64,000 nt of DNA, taken from NCBI GenBank assembly GCA_016717105.1, contig JADKGF010000005.1, forward strand, positions 1-64,000. The letters are read 5' to 3'. Origin of the DNA: Saprospiraceae bacterium. Lineage in GTDB: Bacteria; Bacteroidota; Bacteroidia; Chitinophagales; Saprospiraceae. The notes beneath the pieces were generated by a model. The model did no database searches. It worked only from the letters and a program-made list of their open reading frames with translations, and had not been told where the DNA came from. Both the position numbers and the translations under genes were made by a program. Below are positions 23,001-33,893 of the stretch, piece by piece. Every line of letters begins with the position of its first letter. Position 1 is the first letter of the stretch.

Positions 23001-26000
23001 ACAAATGGCTTAGTGACTTCAGTAGTAGCAGGAAGTAATATAACAGGCGTAACCACAGCTGTAAATCAAATCAGAGCAAATGGCGCAACGATTGAGACAG
23101 GAACGTTGGTAAATACAGGCACAACAACCCAGACAGTAGTATATACGATCTGTCCGTATAATAATGGACCGAATGGTACTGATAATTCAGGAACAGGTGA
23201 TGATTGTAGAGCGACTGGTGATATTAATGGTGCAACAAATAACGGCATTGGCAGTTGTGTGACATATACAGTAACGATCTTACCAACACCAGAGGCAGAC
23301 ATTACCGATGGCGACCCAACGAATAGTGATGGTGATGGCAATCCACATACGGTTACAATATGTAGTGGAGGTACAGTCCCAGGAACGCTTACTTTGGTGA
23401 GTGGAACAAATGGCTTAGTAACATCAGTAGTAGCAGGAAGCAATATAACAGGCGTAACCACAGCAGTAAATCAAATCAGAGCAAATGGCGCAACAATTGA
23501 GACCGGAACGTTGGTAAATACTGGCACCACAAGTCAGACAGTAGGATATACGATCTGTCCATACAATAATGGACCGAATGGTACTGATAATTCAGGAACA
23601 GGTGATGATTGTAGAGCGACTGGAGATATCAATGGCTTGACAAATAATGGCATAGGTAGCTGTGTGACATATACAGTAACAGTTCAAGTTGTTGGGACAA
23701 TTACTGCTCAAAACACTTGTTTAGGAGGTTCTTCAGTAATTTTTACTGGAACAGGCGCAGAATCAGGAACATGGTCAGTTTCTGGTGGAGGAACGATTAA
23801 TCCTGTAACTGGTGAATTTACACCAACCACTGCAGGTTGTTTTATTGCAACATTTACCACATCTGCTGGAGCATGTATGGGAACAGCAAGTTTTCTTGTC
23901 TATCCATCAGAGCCAGTGCTCACTGCCTCAGCAAATACTTGTAATACAGCATTTGTCCTTCCAGCAGTCACACCAGTGGTAGGTTTTACCGTACAATATA
24001 GTATAAATGGAAGCGCATGGGCAACAGCGCCAACAATCCCAACAACACCAGGCTGTCATACGATTGCAGCTAGATATGTAAATACGGCAGCTTGTGGCTT
24101 GACGGCAGCTTTGACACCAAGTGCGATAGTAGGATGCGATGCGAGTGCAGATGTAAGTGTATTGATCTACCCATCAGAACCACTGCTGACTGCCCCAACG
24201 AATACATGTAATGTTGCATTTGTATTACCAGCAGTCACACCAGTAGTAGGCTTTACCGTACAATATAGTATCAATGGTGGTGTTTGGGCAACATCACCTA
24301 CGATCCCAACAACACCTGGCTGTCATACTATCGCAGCTAGATATGTAAACACAGCAGCATGTGGCTCGACGGCAGCATTGACACCAAGTGCGATAGCAGG
24401 ATGCGATGCGAGTGCGGATGTAAGTGTATTGATCTACCCATCAGAGCCAGTGCTCACTGCACCAGCAAATACTTGTAATGCAGCATTTGTATTACCAGCA
24501 GTCACACCAGTTGTAGGCTTTACCGTACAATATAGTATCAATGGTGGTACATGGGCTACAGCGCCTGCGATCCCAACAACACCTGGTTGCCATACTATCG
24601 CAGCTAGATATGTAAATACGGCAGCTTGTGGCTTGACGGCAGCTTTGACACCAAGTGCGATAGCAGGATGCGATGCGAGTGCGGATGTAAGTGTATTGAT
24701 CTATCCATCAGAGCCAGTGCTCACTGCACCAGCAAATACATGTAATGCAGCATTTGTATTACCAGCAGTCACACCAGTAGTAGGCTTTACCGTACAATAT
24801 AGTATCAATGGTGGTGTTTGGGCTACAGCGCCTGCGATCCCAACAACACCTGGTTGCCATACTATCGCAGCTAGATATGTAAATACGGCAGCTTGTGGTT
24901 TGACGGCAGCTTTGACACCAAGTGCGATAGCAGGATGCGATGCAAGTGCAGATGTAAGTGTATTGATCTATCCATCAGAACCAGTACTCACTGCCCCAGC
25001 AAATACTTGTAATGCTGCATTTGTATTACCAGCAGTCACGCCAGTGGTAGGTTTTACTGTACAATATAGTATCAATGGCGGCGCATGGGCAACAGCGCCA
25101 ACAATTCCAACAACACCTGGTTGCCATACTATCGCAGCTAGATATGTAAATACGGCAGCATGTGGTTTGACGGCTGCTTTGACGCCAAGTGCGATAGCAG
25201 GATGCGATGCAAGTGCAGATGTAAGTGTATTAATCTATCCATCAGAGCCAGTGCTCACTGTTCCAACGAATACCTGTAATGCTGCATTTGTATTACCAGC
25301 AGTAACACCAGTTGTAGGTTTTACCGTACAATATAGTATCAATGGTGGTGCATGGGCTACAGCACCAACAATCCCAACAACACCAGGTTGCCATACGATA
25401 GCAGCAAGATATGTAAATACGGCAGCTTGTGGTTTGACGGCTGCTTTGACACCAAGTGCGATAGCAGGATGTGATGCAAGTGCGGATGTAAGTGTTTTGA
25501 TCTATCCATCAGAACCAGTACTCACTGCCCCAACGAATACTTGTAATGCAGCATTTGTGCTTCCTGCGGTAACACCAGTTGTAGGTTTTACTGTACAATA
25601 TAGTATTAATGGTGGCGCATGGGCTACAGCACCAACAATCCCAACAACACCAGGCTGTCATACGATTGCAGCTAGATATGTAAATACGGCAGCTTGTGGT
25701 TTGACAGCTGCTTTAACGCCAAGTGCGATAGCAGGATGCGATGCAAGTGCAGATGTAAGTGTATTAATCTATCCATCAGAACCAATACTCACTGCACCAG
25801 CGAATACTTGTAATGCAGCATTTGTACTTCCAGTTGTAGCACCAGTTGCAGGCTTTACTGTACAATATAGTATCAATGGTGGAGCATGGGCAACAGCGCC
25901 AACAATTCCAACAACACCTGGTTGCCATACGATTGCAGCTAGATATGTAAATACGGCAGCATGTGGCTTGACGGCAGCTTTGACACCAAGTGCGATAGCA

Positions 26001-29000
26001 GGATGTGATGCAAGTGCAGATGTAAGTGTATTGATCTACCCATCAGAGCCAGTACTCACTGCACCAACGAATACTTGTAATGCAGCATTTGTATTACCAG
26101 CAGTCACACCAGTTGTAGGCTTTACCGTACAATATAGTATCAATGGTGGAGCATGGGCAACAGCGCCAACAATTCCAACAACACCTGGTTGCCATACGAT
26201 TGCAGCTAGATATGTAAATACGGCAGCTTGTGGTTTGACGGCTGCTTTGACACCAAGTACTATAGCAGGATGCGATGCGAGTGCAATGGTAAGTGTCGTT
26301 ATTTTTCCTTCTGCTCCGGTTATTACAATGCCAAGAGCATCTTGTATGTCGGATTTTATTCTTCCAGCAGTTCCACCTGTAGCAGGATTTAGTATTCAGT
26401 ATAGTATCAATGGTGGTGCTTGGACAGCAAATCCAATGACTAGCATGGTTCCTGGCTGTTATTCTATACAAGCAAGATATGTTTTAGAAACAGCTTGTGG
26501 TACTACACTTGCGGGTACAGCGGGTACTGGAAGTTGTGGTGAAAGCAATATGGTAAACACAAATGTATATCCAGTTCCTGTAATAGAGCCAGTGGCAGAT
26601 GTATTTATGTGCGATATGTCACAAGTGAATGTAACCTTTAGCAGCCTTACCGAAATATTAAGCTGTTATGGCAACGCATCGATTCAATATCAGTGGACAA
26701 ATAACAACACATCTATAGGCTTAGCAGCTAGTGGTACAGGCAATATTTCATTCATAGCAACCCAACCAGGTACGGCATTTATCATTGTAACACCAGTATT
26801 TACAGGGCCAGATGGCAATTGTAAGGGACAACCGATCTCATTTATAATATCTATACACCAAGAGACATCCATTGTGTGCAATGACAGAGTACATGTAAGC
26901 TTGGATGAGAATTGTGAATTTAATATGAGTGGCGATTTTATATTAGAAGGGTCATATAATGAATATTTTTATAATGTAGTTATCAAAACGAGCACAGGAG
27001 AAATTATAGACAATAGTAATGTCACATTGCATATTGGGGAAGTATTAATAGCTGAAGTTACCGATATTTGTAATGGCAATAGATGTTGGGGCGAAGTAAT
27101 CTTCGAGGACAAATTAGCACCAGTAGTAGAATGTAATTGTTCAGTACCGTCAGAGGACTGTACATTCAATTGCTACGACCTAGCCGTGATCCAAAATGAG
27201 ACAGTACCAATGTTATATGGTGTGAGTCCAAACAAGTCAGTATTGACGACACCACCAACAGCAACAGACGGCTGTGGTCCGGTAAGTGCAACATTCACGG
27301 ATGCGATAAATGGTGGCGACCAATGTGACACGAGGGAATTGGTAAGGAGTTGGACGTTTGAGGATGCATCGGGCAATAAATCATATTGTACCCAACGATT
27401 TGCGTTCGAGCCAATAAGTGTAACAGACCTAATTCCACCAGTGCGTGAAGTACATTTAACATGTGGACTTGATGCAACACCAGCGGCTATAGCAGGATAT
27501 TTAGATGTAGATTCAAGAACACAACCAGCTAGTGCAACCAACATCGGCGCTTATGCAGACGATTATGCACAAACAGGCTCAGTAGTAGAATTACATGAAG
27601 GTTATGCAAATGGATATTTCACTTATAACCAAATAGGATATGATGGAAAACTCCATGCACAGAAAGTAGATAACAACGTATGTAATCTATATACCACATA
27701 TACAGATGATGTTATCCCAGCATGTGGAATTGGTTGTAGTGGTAATATGAAAGTGATCAGAAACTGGAAATTGTTAGACTGGTGTACAGGTGAAGTATTC
27801 ACATATACACAAGTAATCAAAGCGACAGACGAGAAAGCACCGACCTTTACAGTTAAGAATGCAATAGTTGGTGTAGATCCGTGGGGCTGTGCAGCAACTG
27901 GAATGTAGGTCAGCCATGGGAATTGGCAGACAATTGTGCGAAGGCAGAGGAGATCAAATGGGGTGTAAAAGTACCTTCAGGAGTAACCTTGAGTGGAACT
28001 TTCCCTAATTTCAGAATCACAGGCCTTACAAAAGGAGTACATACCATTACTTATTGGGCAAGTGACTGTTGTGGCAACGTGTCAGAAAAGACAGCGACAC
28101 TAACAGTAATCGATGCGAGTGCACCAGTAGCTGTAGCTAAGCAGAACATAGTAATGAGCTTGACAGGATCAGGTACGGGAGCAGATGGAGCAGGCAAGAT
28201 CTATGGCTGGCAGATAGACAATGGTTCATATGACCACTGTTCAGATGTAAGATTTGAAGTAAGAAGAGTAGATGGAGGTTCATGCGGTAACGTAGGCGCA
28301 AACGGTACACACAATAACAACAGTACTTACAATGACAACAATGGTTACCCAAGTGAGGTACCAGGCGCAGTGTGGTTCCACCCACAAGATAATGCACAAG
28401 ATACAGATGGCGGTGAGTTTGTTAAGTTCTGTTGTGAGGATATTCCCAGCAGGAGCAGACTATGGCCTACATGATGTAGAGTTGAGAGTATGGGATGATG
28501 GCAACATGAATGGAGTGATCGGAGATAACGATATCATCGATGGTATGAAGGACAATTATAACACTACATGGGTAACAATCCGAGTAGAGAACAAATTGCC
28601 ACCAGCATTGGTATGTCCACCAGATGTAACGATCACATGTGATATGGAATTGAATCTAAGCTTAGATTCGAGACGAATGTAAATGATGTAAATCTTACGA
28701 TGACAGGATATCCACAAGCAAATGACTTGTGTTCAAATCTTGAAGTCACATACAAAGATCAGTGGGTAGGAAGTCATGACCCAGTATGTAAGTCAGGAAC
28801 AGTAAGAAGAACATTCAAAGTTACAAAAGGCGCAGTAGTAGTAACATGTCCACAATTCATTACAGTAGCAACATTGACAGCACCATTTACCGTAACATTC
28901 CCTAATCAGAACCAAACGACAGAATGGGATAAATGTAGCTTTACATTGGATGATGCGAGAGATGCAGCGAATGCGATCATCAAGCGTCCAATCGTGAACT

Positions 29001-31294
29001 ATGGTCAGTGTGATATCGTGGGCGAAAACATCACGATAGATACCTTCTTGTTCGAAGATGGAGCATGTAAGAAATGGAGAGTAAAATATAGCTATAAGAA
29101 TTGGTGTACAGGCGAGGAGATCAACACAATCGCAGGCTTACCAATCGTACACTGGTATGCATTCAAAGATGTAACAGCACCAGTATTGAGCTGTACCAAC
29201 CAAATGTTTGCAGCAAATCCAAATCCACAGAATCCAAATGGCGGATGTGAGGCAGCAGTAGCATTGGAAGCATCAGCTAGCGACAAATTGATCTGTGCAG
29301 AAGAGAGCTGGATTAAGTGGCAGATGTTCTTTGATGGCTGGAATGATGGAACAGTAGACAGATTAGGATCAAGTTTTGTGAACAAATCATGGAACGGAAT
29401 CTGGGTACCACAGGCTAAGTATATCTCAGGCGTATTGAACCCAACATGGGTAGCATTACAAAATCAACATCCAAACTTACCATTGGCAGACTTAGTGTAT
29501 GTAACGTACATCAAGCCAACAGCAGCAAGTGGAGGCACAGCGAAATTACCAGTAGGAACAGGTGCAACAGCATTTATCTTGAATGCAGAGAATATCAGCC
29601 ACAAAGTATTGTGGAAAGTAACAGATGGTTGTGGCAACGTAGATCAGTGTGAAAGTACAGTAATGGTAGTAGATAAGAAAGCACCAACACCATATTGTGT
29701 AAGTGTAAGTACAGCATTGATGCAAACAAATCCACAGATGGTAGAATTGTGGGCAAGAGACTTCGACAAAGGCGCATTTGACAACTGTACACCACAAAGC
29801 AAGTTGTACTTCACATTTGATGGAGCAGCACCAATTTACTCAAGAGTAAATGAGGAGCACTTCTACAAAGTAGTAGGTGGCGTGAGTGTAAATGCAACAC
29901 AAGCAGAGTATTTACAAGGTAAAGCATACAAGTGGTTACCATCATCAAGAAGCGCAGGCTTTGTATGGACAACAGCAGGAGATTTCAACGTACAAGTGAG
30001 TGTATGGGATGAGGCATGGAATACTGATTACTGTACAGTAGTACTAAGCGTAAGAGGTGGTAATGGATCAACTCCATCATCAAGAGTATCAGGAACAGTG
30101 GCAACGATATCAGGTCAAGGTGTAAACAATGTATCAATAACATTTGATGCCAATATGTCAGAATATCCTAAGACAGTACAGACAGCAGCTAATGGAACAT
30201 TTGACATGTCAAACTACAATGGCTTGACATACGAAATCACAGCATCAAAAGGTGGTGATTACTTGAATGGTGTAAGCACATTAGACCTAGTAATGATCCA
30301 AAGACATATCTTAGGCTTACAAGCGTTAGACAGCAATTACAAGTTGATAGCAGCAGATGCTAACAATGACGGTAAAGTAACAGCAAGTGACCTTACCGAT
30401 CTAAGAAAATTGATCTTGGGAGTAACAACAGCATTGCCAAATAATACAAGCTGGAAGTTCCCTGTAGCTGGAACATCAGTAGGTACATCACCAATCACTT
30501 GTGTAGAATTGATTGAAATCGAAAATCTAAGTGCAGACAAGGCTAATCAAAACTTTGTAGCAGTTAAGATCGGAGATGTAAACGGTAATGTAAGCACAAG
30601 TGTAAATTCACCAGAAGTAGAAAGCAGAAGCAACGCAAATGTAGAAATGAGCGTAGCAGAAGCATCAATTGCAGCAGGTGAAGTGGTAGAAATACCAGTT
30701 ACAGCAGCAAACTTCAGTGAAGTATCAGGCTTCCAATACACAATGAACTTGAACGGAGCAAGCTTCGTAGGTGTTCAAAGTGGAGTGTTAGAAGTAAATG
30801 CAAACAACGTAGGAGTAATCTCTGACAATGTAGTAACAATGAGTTATGCATCAAGTGAAGCAGTAAATGCAAATGAAGGTGCAGTATTATTCACACTTAC
30901 AGTAAAAGCAGACAAAGCGATGAAAGTAAGTGAAATGATCAGCTTGAACTCAGAAGTAACGAGAGCAGAGTCATATAACAGTGACCTTAAAGTAGGAAAA
31001 GTAAGTTTAGGAGTAAGAACAGCACCAGTAGCAGGTATCGAATTGTTCCAAAACGAACCAAACCCATTCAAAGGTATGACAACAGTGAGCTTCGAAATGC
31101 CAGAGGCAGCGACAGCAACATTGAGTGTATATGACGTAACTGGTAAGGTAGTAACAGTAAGAAACATCAATGCAATCAAAGGATTGAACAGTGAGATCTT
31201 CACTAAAGATCAATTGGGCGTAAGTGGTGTACTTTACTACACATTAGTAAGCGGTGACTACACAGCTACTAAGAAAATGATCATCGTTGAGTAA
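20073..31294 (+). CDS. Giant modular surface protein: beta-helix, two repeat arrays, dockerin-like and cohesin-like modules, T9SS type A sorting domain (frameshifted)
   Basis: About 3,740 residues when indels are corrected. Start at the ATG at 20073 (an in-frame ATG 36 bp upstream is less likely). The signal peptide ends at PSKSYA. In order: parallel beta-helix with GGA[IV] turns (~20200-21700); a linker domain (~21720-22440); three ~138-residue units (22449-23685); nine 89-residue units plus a degenerate tenth (23904-26570); Cys-rich HYR/Ig-like modules with TATDGCGPVSATF-type motifs (~26580-30050); a dockerin-like pair (LNGVSTLDLVMIQRHILGL, DANNDGKVTASDLTDLRKL); a cohesin-like domain (~30600-31020); and a sorting domain (ELFQNEPNPFKGMTTVSF ... 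TATKKMIIVE). Frame breaks: ~21715, 22500, several in 22880-23010, 27899, 28446 and 28668. That this is one gene rests on uninterrupted coding signal across the breaks and on the absence of a sorting domain before 31294. Confidence 0.75.
22449..23685 (+). repeat. Three tandem units of about 138 residues
   Basis: Units begin with (T/P)PEADITxGDPxNSDG and end with GSCVTYTVTILPTP. The shared ATGGCGACCCA is at about 22475, 22894 and 23307, giving periods of ~419 and ~413 bp. The middle unit carries several indels (22880-23010). The third is nearly identical to the second. Confidence 0.8.
23904..26306 (+). repeat. Nine tandem 267-bp units (89 residues)
   Basis: CCATCA of the YPSEPVLTAP motif falls at 23904, 24171, 24438, 24705, 24972, 25239, 25506, 25773 and 26040, an exact 267-bp period without a single indel. 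Each unit reads NTCNAAFVLPAVTPVVGFT, VQYSINGG, TTPGCHTIAARYVNTAACG, then CDASADVSVLI. A diverged tenth unit follows to about 26570 (FPSAPVITMPRASC). The domain is not one I can name. Confidence 0.9.
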
Positions 31295-31324
31295 GAAAGC
31301 TCAGCTTTAAAAGGTGAATATTTA

Positions 31325-31365
31325 AAGCCCTTCCTAATTAAAACTAATTACGGAAGGGCTTTTTT
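31325..31365 (+). terminator. Rho-independent terminator after the giant gene
   Basis: Arms AAGCCCTTCC (31325-31334) and GGAAGGGCTT (31352-31361) are a perfect match around a 17-nt AT-rich loop, with a T tract after. It starts 30 bp after the stop codon. Confidence 0.9.
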
Positions 31366-31577
31366 AAATGTAAAAGTATAATAAAGTCATTTAGACATTT
31401 AATTCAAATATATAAAACAGAAAATGATGTCATTAAATATGGATATAAGTTTTTTTTAAATTGAATCGTAGAAAAATATATAATATTTAAAAATAATCTC
31501 TAATATTGTCCGTTCCTGCCATTTGAAGTATAAATTCCTTGTACTTGATATTTTCTTTATTGTAATTTTTTAATATA
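31366..31577. other. AT-rich leader region upstream of ilvD
   Basis: About 210 bp between the terminator and the ilvD ATG. I see no leader peptide rich in Ile, Leu or Val codons, no T-box-like structure and no clear TAnnTTTG box. The ilv operon promoter presumably lies here. Confidence 0.4.
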
Positions 31578-33254
31578 ATGCTCAACAAATATAGTCGCAC
31601 TATCACCCAAGATGTCACCCAACCTGCTGCACAAGCGATGTTGTATGGTATCGGATTGACCACGGAAGATCTGGCTAAAGCACAAGTGGGTATAGTCAGT
31701 ATGGGATATGATGGCAATACTTGTAATATGCATCTTAATGATTTGGCAAAAGAAATCAAAAAAGGAGTCTGGACGCAAGATTTGGTTGGGTTGATATTCA
31801 ATACTATAGGAGTAAGTGATGGCATAAGTAATGGTACTGATGGGATGCGTTATTCTTTGGTATCTAGAGATATTATTGCGGATAGTATAGAGACAGTATG
31901 TGGTGCACAATATTATGATGCCTTGATTGCAGTACCTGGTTGTGACAAAAACATGCCGGGGGCCATTATGGCTATGGGCAGATTGGATAGACCTGCAATC
32001 ATGGTATATGGTGGTACAATAGCTCCGGGTCACTATCAAGGACAGGATTTAAATATCGTTTCGGCTTTTGAGGCTTTGGGACAGAAGGTCGCAGGAACCA
32101 TTACCGAGGATGACTTCAAAGGCATCATCCGACATGCTTGTCCTGGCCCTGGTGCCTGTGGTGGTATGTACACAGCCAATACCATGGCTAGTGCAATAGA
32201 AGCATTGGGCATGAGCTTGCCTTACTCTTCATCCAATCCTGCTTTGAGTCTAGAAAAACAACAAGAATGTATCAATGCGGGAGCCGCTATTAGACTTTTG
32301 TTGGAAAAGGATATAAAGCCATCTGATATCATGACCAGAAAAGCCTTTGAAAATGCAATTACAATCATCATGGTTTTGGGCGGAAGTACCAATGCGGTCT
32401 TGCATTTGATCGCTATGGCTAAAAGCGTAGGTGTATCATTGACGCAAGATGATTTTCAGACTATAAGTGACAAAATCCCTGTACTCGCAGACCTGAAACC
32501 CAGTGGTAAATACTTGATGCAAGATTTGCACGAAATAGGAGGTATCCCAGCGGTAATGAAATATTTATTATCCAATGGTTTATTACATGGTGAATGCCTC
32601 ACCGTGACAGGCAAAACCATTGCAGAAAATTTGGAGCATGTCTCAGACCTTGATTTTGGCAAACAAGATATCGTTCTCCCATTAGAATCTCCAATAAAAG
32701 CAACAGGACATTTACAAATATTGTATGGCAATCTAGCTACTAAAGGTGGTGTGGCTAAAATCTCGGGTAAAGAGGGAGAATTATTTACAGGTCCAGCCAG
32801 AGTTTTTGATGGAGAAAAAATGCTCATTGAAGGTATTGCCCAAAAAAAAGTAAAAGCTGGTGACGTTGTAGTGATCAGATATGTTGGACCTAAAGGAGCT
32901 CCGGGTATGCCTGAGATGCTCAAACCTACTTCCGCGATCATGGGAGCAGGACTGGGCAAAAGTGTGGCACTCATTACAGATGGAAGATTTAGTGGTGGCA
33001 CCCATGGATTTGTTGTTGGCCATATTACACCAGAAGCTTATGATGGTGGTACAATTGCCTTAGTGCAAGATGATGATATCATTACTTTGGATGTAAGTAG
33101 TAAAATGATGACTTTACATATTTCTGATGCTGAAATGGCACACCGTAAAAATAATTGGATTCAGCCACCACTTGCCGTGAAAAATGGTGCATTGTATAAA
33201 TACGCTAGAAGTGTGAAAGATGCTTCTGAAGGCTGTGTGACAGATGAATTTTGA
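31578..33254 (+). CDS. ilvD: Dihydroxy-acid dehydratase
   Basis: 558 residues, normal family length. It dehydrates 2,3-dihydroxy-isovalerate and 2,3-dihydroxy-3-methylvalerate to the 2-keto acids, the step before transamination in valine/isoleucine synthesis. The three cysteines expected to bind the Fe-S cluster are visible: Cys49 (YDGNTCNMHL), Cys122 (VPGCDKNMPG) and Cys194 (GPGACGGMYTANTMASA). The C-terminal part has GPARVFDGEKM, VVIRYVGPKGAPGMPEM and DGRFSGGTHGFVVGHI. First gene of the ilv operon. Intact. Confidence 0.97.
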   Translation: MLNKYSRTITQDVTQPAAQAMLYGIGLTTEDLAKAQVGIVSMGYDGNTCNMHLNDLAKEIKKGVWTQDLVGLIFNTIGVSDGISNGTDGMRYSLVSRDIIADSIETVCGAQYYDALIAVPGCDKNMPGAIMAMGRLDRPAIMVYGGTIAPGHYQGQDLNIVSAFEALGQKVAGTITEDDFKGIIRHACPGPGACGGMYTANTMASAIEALGMSLPYSSSNPALSLEKQQECINAGAAIRLLLEKDIKPSDIMTRKAFENAITIIMVLGGSTNAVLHLIAMAKSVGVSLTQDDFQTISDKIPVLADLKPSGKYLMQDLHEIGGIPAVMKYLLSNGLLHGECLTVTGKTIAENLEHVSDLDFGKQDIVLPLESPIKATGHLQILYGNLATKGGVAKISGKEGELFTGPARVFDGEKMLIEGIAQKKVKAGDVVVIRYVGPKGAPGMPEMLKPTSAIMGAGLGKSVALITDGRFSGGTHGFVVGHITPEAYDGGTIALVQDDDIITLDVSSKMMTLHISDAEMAHRKNNWIQPPLAVKNGALYKYARSVKDASEGCVTDEF

Positions 33255-33287
33255 CATCTAATTTATAAATATACATTCCAAAAAATC

Positions 33288-33791
33288 ATGACCCAACAAT
33301 ACTTTTTAGATATCGCAAAATATAATCAATGGGCAAATACAAAGGCCATTGAATGGCTTAATAGCTTGACGGATGATCAATGGACTCAACCTTTGGTGAG
33401 TAGTTTTCCTTCAATTGCTGAAACAGTTTTGCATATCGTGGCCGCTGAACAAGTTTGGTATGAAAGACTCATGAATATTGAAAATCCCAGTTGGCTGCCA
33501 TTTACATTCAAAGGCGATAGACTTGATACCTTAAGATTGTGGGAAAATAGTAGTCAATTATTGGTAGATTTTATCGCAAATATGCAGAATGAGCACCTAG
33601 CAAGTCTTCAACATTATAAAAGAATCAATGGAGAAGCCTTCACTCAGCCGGTTTATGAAATACTTTCACATGTTCTAAATCATTCTACCTATCATCGTGG
33701 TCAGTTGGTTACAATGTTGCGCCAAGTTGGATTTATAGATGTCTCATCTACCGACTTATTGTTATATTATAGAAAACCAGAAATCAGTTAA
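33288..33791 (+). CDS. DinB-family putative metal-binding protein
   Basis: 167 residues. DinB four-helix-bundle fold with the usual three histidines: His49 (AETVLHIVAAEQVWYERL), His132 and His136 (LNHSTYHRGQLVTMLRQ). Members bind a divalent metal and some are bacillithiol- or glutathione-dependent S-transferases; the substrate here is unknown. It starts 33 bp after ilvD and is followed by ilvB after about 100 bp, so it is probably co-transcribed with the ilv genes, though no link to the pathway is known. Confidence 0.85.
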   Translation: MTQQYFLDIAKYNQWANTKAIEWLNSLTDDQWTQPLVSSFPSIAETVLHIVAAEQVWYERLMNIENPSWLPFTFKGDRLDTLRLWENSSQLLVDFIANMQNEHLASLQHYKRINGEAFTQPVYEILSHVLNHSTYHRGQLVTMLRQVGFIDVSSTDLLLYYRKPEIS

Positions 33792-33893
33792 ATCCTGTGA
33801 CAAATCAATAAATGATATTAAATCTTGCATCAAGCAGGAATTCTCAAAATCAATTCAGTATATAAACAATTTAAACGATCAATCAATCACAGT

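Noticed and set aside
27872..28700. Separate short genes at 27881-28474 and 28332-28682
   Set aside because: They overlap their neighbours by frame breaks at 27899, 28446 and 28668 and have no signal peptides; the coding signal runs through.
31366..31577. Attenuator, leader peptide or T-box upstream of ilvD
   Set aside because: No branched-chain-rich leader ORF, no competing hairpins and no T-box core seen.
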